Positions 23,983-33,200 of a DNA stretch of 45,102 bases are shown here, in pieces. The translations under genes and the position numbers were made by a program. Numbering within the stretch: position 1 is the first letter of the stretch; every line of letters begins with the position of its first letter. Source of the DNA: Oxalobacteraceae bacterium UBA6704 (GTDB lineage Bacteria > Pseudomonadota > Gammaproteobacteria > Burkholderiales > Burkholderiaceae_D); NCBI GenBank assembly GCA_002454505.1, contig DKJA01000083.1:1-45102 (forward strand), in the 5' to 3' direction. The notes under the pieces were generated by a model, which was not told the origin of the DNA, made no database searches, and worked only from the letters and a program-made list of their open reading frames with translations.

Positions 23983-26900
23983 TGGACAGGCCGACCGAAC
24001 TCCCAACCGCGCTGGGGATCTTCGGTACCGGCCTCTCCCAGCATGCGCGGCTGGTCACGCTGGCCAGCGCACAGGCATCGGCACTGCCCGAATCGCTGAT
24101 GCCGGAACGGTTCGCTGGTCGCGAGGCCGTCAACGAGCTGTTTGCGTTCGACGTCGATGCGCTCAGCACATCCACCGATCTCGACCTCTCCGCCTTCATC
24201 GGCGAAGAACTGACGGTGATGCTGCTGCAGCCGGACGGCAGCCGCCGCGCGTGGCATGGCCAGTGCACCAGCGCCGGCTGGCTCGGTGCCGATGGCGGCG
24301 TCGCGCGCTACCGGCTGCAGCTGGAACCCGCACTATCGCTGCTGCGGCTGCGCCGCGACAGCTATATCTTCCAGGACCTCGACGCGCGGCAGATCGTCAC
24401 CGAACTGCTGGCCGACTATCCGCAGGTGCGCTTCGAGTTCGACATCACACAGCAGCTTTCGCCCCGCCCCGTGTGCACGCAGTACCGCGAGAGCGATTAC
24501 GAATTCTTCATGCGGCTGCTGGCATCCGAAGGCCTGTCGTGGCGCTTCGAGCACGACCAGGCCAGCGAAGAAAGTGGCGATGGCCAGTCGCGCCACAAGC
24601 TGGTGATCTTCGACAGCCAGGCCAAGGCACCCGACACACCCGACGGCGCCGAGCTGCGCTTCCACGGCATGCGCGCCACCGACACGGATGACGCCATCGA
24701 CCGCTTCAGCGCGCGCCGCCGCGTGGCGGCCAATGCCGTCAGCATCGCCAGCTGGGATCCCGCACAGTTGCAGGCGCCTGCCGCCGAACAGCGGACGAGC
24801 CTCGATGCCGGCGAACTGCCGCTGCTGGCCGTGTACGACGGCAGCGGCGAGCGCATCGCCAGCGGTTCAGACAACGGCGCCGACTCCGACCCGCACAGCC
24901 GGCTGATGCTGCAGGCACTGGAGCTGGACAACAAACTGTTCGAAGGTGCCGGTGCGATGCGCCGGCTGGCCGCCGGCCACGCCTTCCGCCTGACGCAGCA
25001 TGAACTCTATGCCGACGGCAGCAATAGCTTTACCGTGCTGTGGGTGGAGCACGAGGCACGCAACAACTTCGCACCGCAGATCAAGGCACTACTCACCGGC
25101 AGTATCGAGAATGGCACCTATCGCAACACCTTCGGCTGCGTGCGCGACACGGTCGCCATCGTGCCGAAGGCAATCGCTGCACCAACGCCGGCCACGGCGC
25201 TGGGTCCGCAGACGGCCATTGTCGTCGGCCTGGCCGATGCCGTCGCCACGACGACGCGCGACCACCAGGTGCGCATCCAGTTTGCCTGGCAGCGCGGCCA
25301 GGGTGCCAACGCCGGCGGCCTCGCGCACAATACTGACGATGCGGGCAACGCACCCGGCGACGAACGTTCCGGCACGTGGGTCCGCGTGGCCGAAGCGCTG
25401 GCGGGCCCGAACTGGGGCTCGCAGTTCACGCCGCGCATCGGTACCGAAGTGCTGGTCGATTTCGTCGAAGGCGACATGGACCGCCCGCTGGTCGTGGCGC
25501 AGCTGTACACGGGCAGCGACGTGCCGCCCTTCTCCGCCGGCGTGGACTCCGGGACGAATCACGCAGGCACGCTGTCCGGCATTCACAGCAACGCATTCGA
25601 CGGCGCCGGCTACAACCAGTGGCAGCTGGACGACACGCAGGGCCAGGTGCGCATGCGCCTCGCCACCAGCACCGCGGCCACGCAGCTCAATCTGGGTTAC
25701 CTGATCCAGCAGGCGCCCGGCTCGGCCCAGCGCGGCGCGTATCGGGGCAGCGGATTTGAATTGCGCACCGATGCATGGGGCGTCGTGCGCGGCGCGGAAG
25801 GCGTGCTGCTGACGACGACCCCGCGTAACGGCGCCGTCTCCACGCAGATGGATGCGGCCGAGGCGCTTGGTTCGCTGAAGACAGCGCGCGACCTGGCGCA
25901 GGCACTGGCGGACGCGGCCACGCAGCAGAAAGCCTTGTCCAGCAAGGATGCGCTGACGGCCCATGCGGACGTCATCACGCAGCTCGACCCGCAGGAAAAG
26001 GGCAAGCACGAGGGGGACGTCAACGGGCAGACGGCACAGAAGGCGCAAAGCGGTTCACGGGAACTGGATGCGGCACAGCCGGTCGAAAAATTCGGCACGC
26101 CGCTGGTGGTGATGGATGCGCCATCGAGCATCAACTGGGCGACTCCCGCATCGACCGTGCTGTTCGCCGGCCAGCAGCTGCAATGGACCACGCAGGGCGA
26201 CGTGCATATGACGGCCGGCGCCACGATCGCCTCCGTTGCGGCAAATGCCGCCACCTACTTCAGTCAGACCGGTGGCATCCAGGCGATCGCCGCCAACGGC
26301 CCGGTATCGCTGCAGGCGCACACCGACCAGCTGGAGATCCTGGCCGATAAATCGGTGACGGTGATTTCCGTGAGCGACAGCATCGACATCAAGGCCAACC
26401 AGAAGATCGTGCTGCAGGCGGGCGAATCGGCGATCACGCTGGAGGGCGGCGACATCACGTTTGCCTGCCCCGGCAACTTCACCGTCAAGGGCGGCCAGCA
26501 CGTGTTCGAGACGGGCGGCAACGGGGCCGGCGCCATGCAGCCGCTGCCGGACAGCCGCCTGAAGCTGTATGACGAAGGCTTCGTGCTGAAGGACCGCGAC
26601 ACGGGCGAGCCGATGCCGCGCCAGCCTTACCGCATCAAGCGCATCGACGGCACGTTCGAGGAAGGCATGACCGACGACAAGGGCCTGACGCACGTCATCG
26701 CGGCCGCCGCAGCCGAAGCGCTGGTGATCGAGCTGCTGAAATCGCGCGGCGGCGCTACCGCCAAGCAGGAACCGACGACGCCATCGCGCCCCGAACCGAA
26801 GTACAAGCCGGCAGGCGAATCGACCACGACGCCGACGGACATGAAGCGGCGCAAGGAAGTGCTGGCCAAGCGGCCCGCCTGCTGGATCGAGGATTACGAG

Positions 26901-27656
26901 AAGGAGATCAAGGTTTCCTCCGTCCCCGGCTACAACAACACCTACGATGCGCGCGGCAAGGCGCACGATTATTTCGATCTGGTGCAGTACAAGATCTACG
27001 TGCCGGTCAAGTCGAATACCGCCGTCATCGCCGAATTGCGTGTCAAGACGGTGGCCGTGCTTGACGCCGTCGAACAGGCCGCCGACGAGCAGCAGAAAGG
27101 CACGCAGGCGGCCACGGACCGGGCCCGGCACCGTGCCAATGCCATCAAGAACGCCCAGCAGGTCGCCACGCGGGGGCTGGAGAAATTCTGGAACAACCAG
27201 CTGAAGATCGAGATCACCGACCCGGAATGCGGCACGAAAGTGCTGCCGATCGTGTACCGCGTGGTGTGGGTGGACAGCGGCCAGCATTACACCATGAACC
27301 TGCACAAGCGCTATCCCCGTGAAGGCGTCACCGACGACGTGATCGACGTGTCGGTGAATACCGACGAATGGACGTACGCGCACGAATTCGGCCACTGCTA
27401 CGGCCTGCCGGACGAATACTCTTATACTGAAAACGAAGACGAAACGGTACGCTACGTGAAGCCGGACGGCACGCTGGACGAACCTATCATGACGCCATGC
27501 CTGGAACGCGACGAGACAGGCCTGCCCCGCGTGATCATGTGGGCGACCGACTCGCCCATCGTCAAGCCGCGGCACGGCTGGCAGATCGCGATCGAGGTAC
27601 AGCGCCTGCTGCGCGACAAGATCGGACGGAAGATCAAATGCGATATCCTCATGTAA
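23982..27656 (+). CDS. vgrG: Evolved VgrG with C-terminal zinc metalloprotease (metzincin-like) effector domain
   Basis: 1224 aa from ATG 23982, overlapping the tssL stop; an upstream extension of the frame is unsupported. In order: VgrG/gpD domain (CTQYRESDYEFFMRLLASEGL near 166-186), gp5-type OB fold (about 430-520, GTWVRVAEALAGPNWGSQF, DFVEGDMDRPLVVAQLY), DUF2345-like beta-helix repeats (about 712-843), a transthyretin-like linker (about 858-915, YDEGFVLKDRDTGEPMPRQPYRI), then a ~300-residue effector. The effector carries HEFGHCYGLPDEY at 1134-1146: an HExxH zinc motif with an Asp as likely third ligand, and PIMTP about 20 residues on, a possible Met-turn. The immediate downstream gene encodes an exported protein, consistent with a toxin acting in the target periplasm. 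The target protein is unknown. Confidence 0.93.
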   Translation: MDRPTELPTALGIFGTGLSQHARLVTLASAQASALPESLMPERFAGREAVNELFAFDVDALSTSTDLDLSAFIGEELTVMLLQPDGSRRAWHGQCTSAGWLGADGGVARYRLQLEPALSLLRLRRDSYIFQDLDARQIVTELLADYPQVRFEFDITQQLSPRPVCTQYRESDYEFFMRLLASEGLSWRFEHDQASEESGDGQSRHKLVIFDSQAKAPDTPDGAELRFHGMRATDTDDAIDRFSARRRVAANAVSIASWDPAQLQAPAAEQRTSLDAGELPLLAVYDGSGERIASGSDNGADSDPHSRLMLQALELDNKLFEGAGAMRRLAAGHAFRLTQHELYADGSNSFTVLWVEHEARNNFAPQIKALLTGSIENGTYRNTFGCVRDTVAIVPKAIAAPTPATALGPQTAIVVGLADAVATTTRDHQVRIQFAWQRGQGANAGGLAHNTDDAGNAPGDERSGTWVRVAEALAGPNWGSQFTPRIGTEVLVDFVEGDMDRPLVVAQLYTGSDVPPFSAGVDSGTNHAGTLSGIHSNAFDGAGYNQWQLDDTQGQVRMRLATSTAATQLNLGYLIQQAPGSAQRGAYRGSGFELRTDAWGVVRGAEGVLLTTTPRNGAVSTQMDAAEALGSLKTARDLAQALADAATQQKALSSKDALTAHADVITQLDPQEKGKHEGDVNGQTAQKAQSGSRELDAAQPVEKFGTPLVVMDAPSSINWATPASTVLFAGQQLQWTTQGDVHMTAGATIASVAANAATYFSQTGGIQAIAANGPVSLQAHTDQLEILADKSVTVISVSDSIDIKANQKIVLQAGESAITLEGGDITFACPGNFTVKGGQHVFETGGNGAGAMQPLPDSRLKLYDEGFVLKDRDTGEPMPRQPYRIKRIDGTFEEGMTDDKGLTHVIAAAAAEALVIELLKSRGGATAKQEPTTPSRPEPKYKPAGESTTTPTDMKRRKEVLAKRPACWIEDYEKEIKVSSVPGYNNTYDARGKAHDYFDLVQYKIYVPVKSNTAVIAELRVKTVAVLDAVEQAADEQQKGTQAATDRARHRANAIKNAQQVATRGLEKFWNNQLKIEITDPECGTKVLPIVYRVVWVDSGQHYTMNLHKRYPREGVTDDVIDVSVNTDEWTYAHEFGHCYGLPDEYSYTENEDETVRYVKPDGTLDEPIMTPCLERDETGLPRVIMWATDSPIVKPRHGWQIAIEVQRLLRDKIGRKIKCDILM

Positions 27657-28165
27657 AAACACTGCTGACCGGACTGGTCGCCGTCCTGCTGCACACGCCT
27701 GGAACCGCCATGGAACAAAACATCATTTCTATCACCGCGCAGTGCGTGGACAACCCGACCTGCGTTTTCAAGGGCAGCGACATGTGGATCGACGTCGTCG
27801 TCAAAAACGTCGGCAGCGAGGAGATCGGCTTCCCGGCCGAATACATGCAGCAGCGGGGCCCGAGCATGCGCCTGATCGACAACGTCACGCAGGAATCGCA
27901 GCAGCTGAAAGTCGAACGGCCTCGCGCCAGCAAGGACAAGCTGGTGCGCCTGCAGCCGGGCCAGTCGTTCACGATCAATACCGTCATCAAGGATCGCGAG
28001 ATCCTGCGCGTGCGCCGCGAGTTCGTCGACGTGACGGCGGAATTGAACGTGTCGGCGGAAATCCAGGTCGGCAGCAGCGACGAGCGCGTGCGCACCAGCG
28101 ACAGCCAGCGGATCAGGATCGTCGGCAGGGATACGCTGGAGCGCGATGCAAAGCTGGGTCTGTGA
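27638..28165 (+). CDS. Probable exported immunity protein for the VgrG metalloprotease
   Basis: 175 aa from ATG 27638, overlapping the end of vgrG by 19 bases. A signal peptide (MRYPHVKTLLTGLVAVLLHT) ends near residues 22-25. The mature part is beta-rich (ITAQCVDNPTCVFKGSDMWIDVVVKNVGS, PGQSFTINTVI, DVTAELNVSAEIQVGS), suggesting an immunoglobulin-like sandwich with one Cys pair (CVDNPTC). No enzymatic motif is seen. Overlap with an effector gene, small size and export are the usual marks of a T6SS immunity protein, here against a protease delivered to the periplasm. An internal ATG at 27710 would give a cytosolic form without the signal. The assignment rests on context; I do not recognise the family. 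Confidence 0.7.
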   Translation: MRYPHVKTLLTGLVAVLLHTPGTAMEQNIISITAQCVDNPTCVFKGSDMWIDVVVKNVGSEEIGFPAEYMQQRGPSMRLIDNVTQESQQLKVERPRASKDKLVRLQPGQSFTINTVIKDREILRVRREFVDVTAELNVSAEIQVGSSDERVRTSDSQRIRIVGRDTLERDAKLGL

Positions 28166-28191
28166 TGGGGCGCCGACTCAAGCCCCGATCA
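28163..28191. terminator. Stem-loop between convergent immunity and fabG-like genes
   Basis: TGATGGGGC (28163-28171) pairs with GCCCCGATCA (28182-28191) with a single bulged G and a 10-base loop. It begins at the stop of the immunity gene and also covers the end of the convergent gene (stop 28180-28178). It is a candidate bidirectional terminator; no T-tract follows on the plus strand. Confidence 0.45.
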
Positions 28192-29533
28192 GCCCCTGCC
28201 CGCAAACCCGGATCGTCTGCCCCGTAATGCCATATGCCCCCGGCGTGGCGAGAAAAGCAATGAGTTCCGCCGCATCGCGCGGCCGGCCCCCCTGCTTCAG
28301 CGCATTGAGGCGCCGGCCGATTTCGCGGGTCGCGAACGGCATCGCCTCCGTCATCGGCGTTTCGATGAAGCCCGGCGCGACGGCATTGATGGCGATGCCC
28401 CGCCGCGCCAGTTCCGGCGCGCGCGCCGCCACATAGCCGATCAGCGCGGCTTTCGACGTGGCGTAATTGGCCTGCCCCACATTGCCGGCGATGCCGCTGA
28501 TCGACGACAGGCAGACGATACGGCCGAAGTCGCGCAGCACCTGGGCGCCGAGCAGCGCCTCGTCGATGGCGGCAATCGCAGCCAGGTTGATGTCCAGGAC
28601 CAGCTGCCAGTCGCGCTCCGGCATGTTGGCCAGCGTGCGGTCGCGCGTGATGCCGGCGTTGTGCACGACGATGTCCACGCCGCCGAATTTCTCGCGCAGT
28701 TCGCGCAGCAGCGCGGCCGGCGTTTCGGGTGCCGCGATGTCCATCACCAAGGCCGTGGCGCCGATGCGGCGGCAGGTTTCGTGCAGCTGCTGCGAGGCCG
28801 CCGCGACATCCAGGCAGACGACGGTGGCGCCTTCCTGGGCCAGCCGTTCCGCCGTGGCCATGCCGATGCCGCGCGCGCTGCCTGTCACCAACGCCACCTT
28901 GCCGGCCAATACCTGGCTGGCGGGCAGCGCCGCCGGCGCGGGCACCTGCGCCGTCACGTGCACCACCTGGCCGGACACATACGTCGTTTGCGGGCCGCAG
29001 AAAAAGCGCACCGGGCCGGCCAGACGCTCCACGGCATCCTGCGCCGCCTGCGCGAGATTGACGGTGATGCCCTTCCGGCCCAGCTCCTTGCCGAGACTCC
29101 TGGCAAAGCCTTCGATGCCCCATGCGCTGGCGGCAGCCAGGGCGGTATCGGCAGCCGCCGGGGGTGTGGCAACGATCAGCACGCGGCCATTGGTGGCGAT
29201 GCGGCGGGCCAGCGGATGGAACGCGTCGTACAGCAGTTGCAGGTCGGCCGGCGTGCGGCAGCCCGTCGCATCCAGCACGACGATGTTGGCCTTGCCGTCC
29301 GCCCCGTCCAGCAGCGGCTGATGCCGGCCGCCGCCAGCCTCGATGGCCGTCGCAATGGCTGCCGATGCGTAGCCGGCATGGCCGGCAATCAGCACGATGC
29401 GCTTGCCGGCAAACGGTTGCGCGTCGTAGCCGCCGTCTGCACGCAGCAGTTCGACAGGATCGGGCAAGCCCAGTGCCCGGGCGAACGGACGGGACAGCGG
29501 GTGGCGGTGCAGCCTGGCAAAGAGATCGGTCAT
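28178..29533 (-). CDS. High-molecular-weight FabG-type 3-oxoacyl-ACP reductase (SDR)
   Basis: 451 aa from ATG 29533 (MTDLFARLHRHPLSRP); the frame extends 18 codons upstream without support. The N-terminal ~200 residues form a degenerate Rossmann domain (GKRIVLIAGHAGYAS). The C-terminal half is a complete short-chain dehydrogenase: TGSARGIG at 217-224, HNAGITRD, a catalytic SSISGI serine, and Y357/K361 in ANYATSK. This two-domain layout defines the HMwFabG group, NADH-preferring reductases of 3-oxoacyl thioesters in fatty acid metabolism. Such genes often sit beside an acetyl-CoA acetyltransferase and a MaoC hydratase; none is here, so it is an orphan copy next to the T6SS. It is probably not part of the secretion system. 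Confidence 0.88.
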   Translation of the reverse strand: MTDLFARLHRHPLSRPFARALGLPDPVELLRADGGYDAQPFAGKRIVLIAGHAGYASAAIATAIEAGGGRHQPLLDGADGKANIVVLDATGCRTPADLQLLYDAFHPLARRIATNGRVLIVATPPAAADTALAAASAWGIEGFARSLGKELGRKGITVNLAQAAQDAVERLAGPVRFFCGPQTTYVSGQVVHVTAQVPAPAALPASQVLAGKVALVTGSARGIGMATAERLAQEGATVVCLDVAAASQQLHETCRRIGATALVMDIAAPETPAALLRELREKFGGVDIVVHNAGITRDRTLANMPERDWQLVLDINLAAIAAIDEALLGAQVLRDFGRIVCLSSISGIAGNVGQANYATSKAALIGYVAARAPELARRGIAINAVAPGFIETPMTEAMPFATREIGRRLNALKQGGRPRDAAELIAFLATPGAYGITGQTIRVCGQGLIGA

Positions 29534-29591
29534 CGGGGCTTTCGGTGGACCAGCGGTGAAAAAAGAACGGGCGTGCGATGCTAGCATGCCC

Positions 29592-29621
29592 TTCCTGCCG
29601 GCTCAACAGCGCTCCTATAAT
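29592..29621 (+). promoter_or_regulatory. Predicted promoter with consensus -10 for the 195-aa secreted protein
   Basis: TATAAT at 29616-29621 is a perfect -10. The hexamer TTCCTG (29592-29597), 18 bases upstream, is a poor -35. The ATG at 29665 follows about 37 bases after the expected start site. Confidence 0.5.
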
Positions 29622-29664
29622 GGCGTATTGCCCCGCTGCGCAGGGGCGCCACAGAAAGGTCACG

Positions 29665-30252
29665 ATGCAGCGTTTTCCAACTCCCTTCCGGACAGCCGTC
29701 ATCACGCTGGCGGCGGCGCTGTCGTTGCCGGCAGGTGCGGCCGACTTGCCCGGCAAGGCCGCACCAGTCACGCGCAAGGTCAGTCCGCTGCCGTTCGATC
29801 CGGCCGGCTTCGCCACGCAGTGCATCCAGCATATCCCCATGCGCCGGGGCGTGCCGCAGGCAACGCAGAAATGCGCGCCGGCCTACTTCCCGTACGTCGC
29901 CGATGCGAAAAACGCCGATGTGCTGGCCAGGTCGATCGGGCAGCACGATTACGCAAAGGGTGGCCGCGACCACGCCCAGGATTACGCGCCGCCGTTCGCC
30001 AGCGGGCTGCATCCCGTCTTTCTCGTGCTGCCGCCGCTGCAGGACGTGCAGCTGGTGCGCGTCGAGGACCTGGAGGGCGGCGACGAGCAGCGCGATACGA
30101 TGTCCGGCGTCTACCTGGCGATCAGGAACGGCAAGGTCACCGCGCAACTGAACGAAGGCTGCACGATCGACGCCACCTACACCTGCGTCGACGAGGACGG
30201 CAACCAGCTGTATCGCCTGCAGGCCAGCGGCCAGTTCCGCAAGCTGCGCTGA
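29665..30252 (+). CDS. Small secreted protein of unknown function
   Basis: 195 aa from ATG 29665, preceded by AAAGG seven bases upstream; an upstream in-frame ATG at 29578 lies before the predicted promoter and is rejected. A classical signal peptide ends at PAGAA (about residues 22-26). The mature protein has three or four Cys (CIQH, KCAP, GCTI, YTCVDED), a CTID-to-CVDE pair likely to form a disulfide, and a Val/Leu-rich core (HPVFLVLPPLQDVQLVRVEDLEGG). No known domain is recognised. It is a monocistronic gene diverging from the fabG-like gene and converging on the histidine kinase. A periplasmic location is well supported; the function is unknown. Confidence 0.7.
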   Translation: MQRFPTPFRTAVITLAAALSLPAGAADLPGKAAPVTRKVSPLPFDPAGFATQCIQHIPMRRGVPQATQKCAPAYFPYVADAKNADVLARSIGQHDYAKGGRDHAQDYAPPFASGLHPVFLVLPPLQDVQLVRVEDLEGGDEQRDTMSGVYLAIRNGKVTAQLNEGCTIDATYTCVDEDGNQLYRLQASGQFRKLR

Positions 30253-30253
30253 C

Positions 30254-30265
30254 CGCCGGCCGGCG
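30254..30265. terminator. 12-bp GC palindrome between convergent stops
   Basis: CGCCGGCCGGCG lies between the TGA at 30250-30252 and the convergent stop of the histidine kinase (30271-30269). It is one of three such palindromes at convergent gene ends in the window. A terminator role is tentative because no T-tract is present. Confidence 0.3.
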
Positions 30266-30268
30266 CCA

Positions 30269-33200
30269 TCAGGCCTTGCCGCCCAGCCCCTTGATCAGCT
30301 CGCGCAGCGCCTCGATGCCGTAAGGTTTCACGAGCAGCCGCGCACCCGGCACGCCGGTGCCCATGCCGGAGGCCAGCGCAACCTGCAGGTGCGGCACGCG
30401 CGCCTTGGCCACCTTGATCAGTTCGTCGCCCTGCATGCCGGGCAGCTGGCGGTCGGTGATCAGCAGGTCGATCCGTTCGTCGAGCAGCGGCACCGCCTCC
30501 TCCGCCGTGGCCACCGCGATCACGTCGTGGCCGATCAGTTCGATCAGGTCGCGCGTGTTCAGGCGAATGTCTTCTTCGTCCTCCACCAGCAGGATCTTCA
30601 GCTTGGTGACGACGGGCGGCAGCACCTGCGGCACGCTGGCCGCCAGCACCTCGGGCACAGCCGCGGCGCGTTCCTTCTCGAGGGCCAGCACGTGGCGGAT
30701 CTTGCGGGCCAGGCTCTCCTTCGTGTACGGCTTGCCGATCAGTTCGACGCCGGCATCGAGCCGGCCGCCGTGCACGATGGCGTTTTCCGTGTAGCCCGAC
30801 GTGAACAGCACGGCGATGCCCGGCAGCCGTTCGCGGGCCTTGCGGGCCAGGTCGGGACTGCGCAGCGGTCCCGGCATCACCACGTCGGTAAACAACAGGT
30901 CGATGTGGATGCCGCTGTCGATCACCGTCAGCGCCGCCGACGCATCGCTGGCCTTCAATACCCGGTAACCCAGTTCCGCCAGCAGGTCGACGACGGTGGC
31001 GCGCACTTCGTCGTCATCCTCGGCCACCAGCACCGTCTCGGTACCGCCCGCCACCGGCTGCGTGTCGAGCGCCGTGTAGCTGTCTTCCGCCTCGCGGGTG
31101 CGCGGCAGGTACAGCTTGACGGCGGTGCCTTCGCCCAGCTCGCTGTAGATCTTGATGTGGCCGCCCGACTGCTTGACGAGGCCATACACCATCGACAGTC
31201 CCAGCCCGGTGCCCTTGCCTTCCGGCTTGGTGGAAAAGAACGGTTCGAAGGCCTGCGCCATCACTTCCGGCGTCATGCCGCCGCCGGTGTCGCTGACGGC
31301 GATCACCACGTACTGGCCCGGCGTCACGTCCGGATGGGCGGCGCAGTAGTCGCTGTCCAGCAGCGCGTTGTTCACTTCGATGGTCAGCCGGCCCTGGCCG
31401 TCCATCGCGTCGCGCGCATTGATCGCCAGGTTCAGGATCGCATTCTCCACCTGCGCCACGTCGATCGACGCGCTCCACAGGCCGCCCGAGATGACCGTCT
31501 CCACTTCCACTTCCTCGCCCAGTGTGCGACGCAGCATGTCTTCCATGCCGGTGATCAGGCGGCTGACCTTGACCACTTTCGGTTCCAGCGGCTGGCGGCG
31601 GGCGAAGGCCAGCAGGTAGCTGGCCAGCTTGGCGCCCCGCTCCACGCCGGCCAGCGCATTGCCGAGGCGCTGCTGTACGGCCGGACGGTCCAGCACCAGC
31701 GGCGCCATCAGCTGCAGGTTGCCGGAGATGACCTGCAGCAGGTTGTTGAAGTCGTGCGCCACGCCGCCCGTCAGCTTGCCGATGGTTTCCATCTTCTGCG
31801 CCTGCTGCAGCGCCGCCTCGGTGCGCCGCATCGCGTCCGCCTGCTGCAGGTCGGCAGTGATGTCGCGGCCGATGGCGTGGATGTATTTCGCATCCGGCGA
31901 GGCGGTCCACGACAGCGTGCAGTACGTGCCGTCCTTGCGGCGATACCGGTTCTCGAAGCGGAACACCTGGGCACCGGCGCTCAATGCGCCCACCTGCCGC
32001 ACCGTCGTGTCGCGGTCGTCCGGGTGCACCAGGTCGAGGAAGGAGGTGCCGACCACGTCGCTGGTCTTCCAGCCCAGTACCGACGTGAAGGCCGGGCTCA
32101 CGGCGCTGATGCTGGCGTCGAAATCGGCCACGAGCAGGATGTCCTTCGACAGCCGCCACATGCGGTCGCGCTCGGCGGTGCGCTGGGCCACGCGGTCCTC
32201 CAGCGTGGCGTTCATCAGTGCCAGCGATTCGGACGCGGATTTCTGGTCGTCGATGTCGGTGCTGCTGCCGATCCAGCGCACCACCTTGCCGTCCGCGTCC
32301 AGCATCGGCACGGCGCGCACCAGGTGCCAGCGGTAGGTGCCGTCATGGCGGCGGATGCGGTATTCCGTCTCGTACGGCGTGCCATCGCGCACCGCGGCGT
32401 TCCAGCGGCGCTCCGCCGCGGCGATATCCTCGGGGAAGGCCACCGTCGTCCAGCCATCGCCGTCCAGTTCGCCCCGCTCCATGCCCGTGTATTCATAGAC
32501 GCGGTCGTTGAACCAGTCCAGCCGGCCGTTGGCGGGCGCCGTCCAGATGTGCTGCGGCGTGGCCTGGGCAAACGAGCGGAATTTCGCCTCGCTGTCGCGC
32601 AGCGCCGTTTCGGCGGCGATGCGCTCGGTCACGTCGGACCCCTGGATGAACAGGCCGAACACGGTGCCGGCGCTGTCCTTCAGCGGCTGGAAGACGAAGT
32701 CGAGGAAACGCTCGCGCTGCGGCGCGAGCGACGTGGCATGCAGCGTGAACGGCGCGGCGATGCCGGAGACGGGCTCGCCGCGGCTGTACGCTTCGTCCAG
32801 CCGTTCGAACACGCCCTGCCCGCCCAGTTCCGGAAACACGTCGCGCGTGGTGCGGCCCAGCAGGTCCCGGTGGCCGGCGATTTCGCGGTAGGCGGCATTG
32901 ACCAGCTCGTATTTGTGTTCGCGGCCCGTCACCAGCGCCATGAAGCCGGGCGCCTGCTCGAACATCGTGTCCAGCCGCGCCCGTTCCTCGCTGATGCGGC
33001 GTTCCGCCTTCACCTTGGCCGTCGTTTCCACCACGACGGCAAACACGCCGCCGATCGTGCCATCGTCGTAGGTGACGGGCGAATAGTCCAGGTTCATCCA
33101 CACCGGTTCGGGCACGCCGCTGCGGTGCAGTTCCAGCTGCTGGTCGGTATAGGTCAGCGTGCCGCCCTGCATCACGACTTTCATGACGTTGTCGTTGAAA

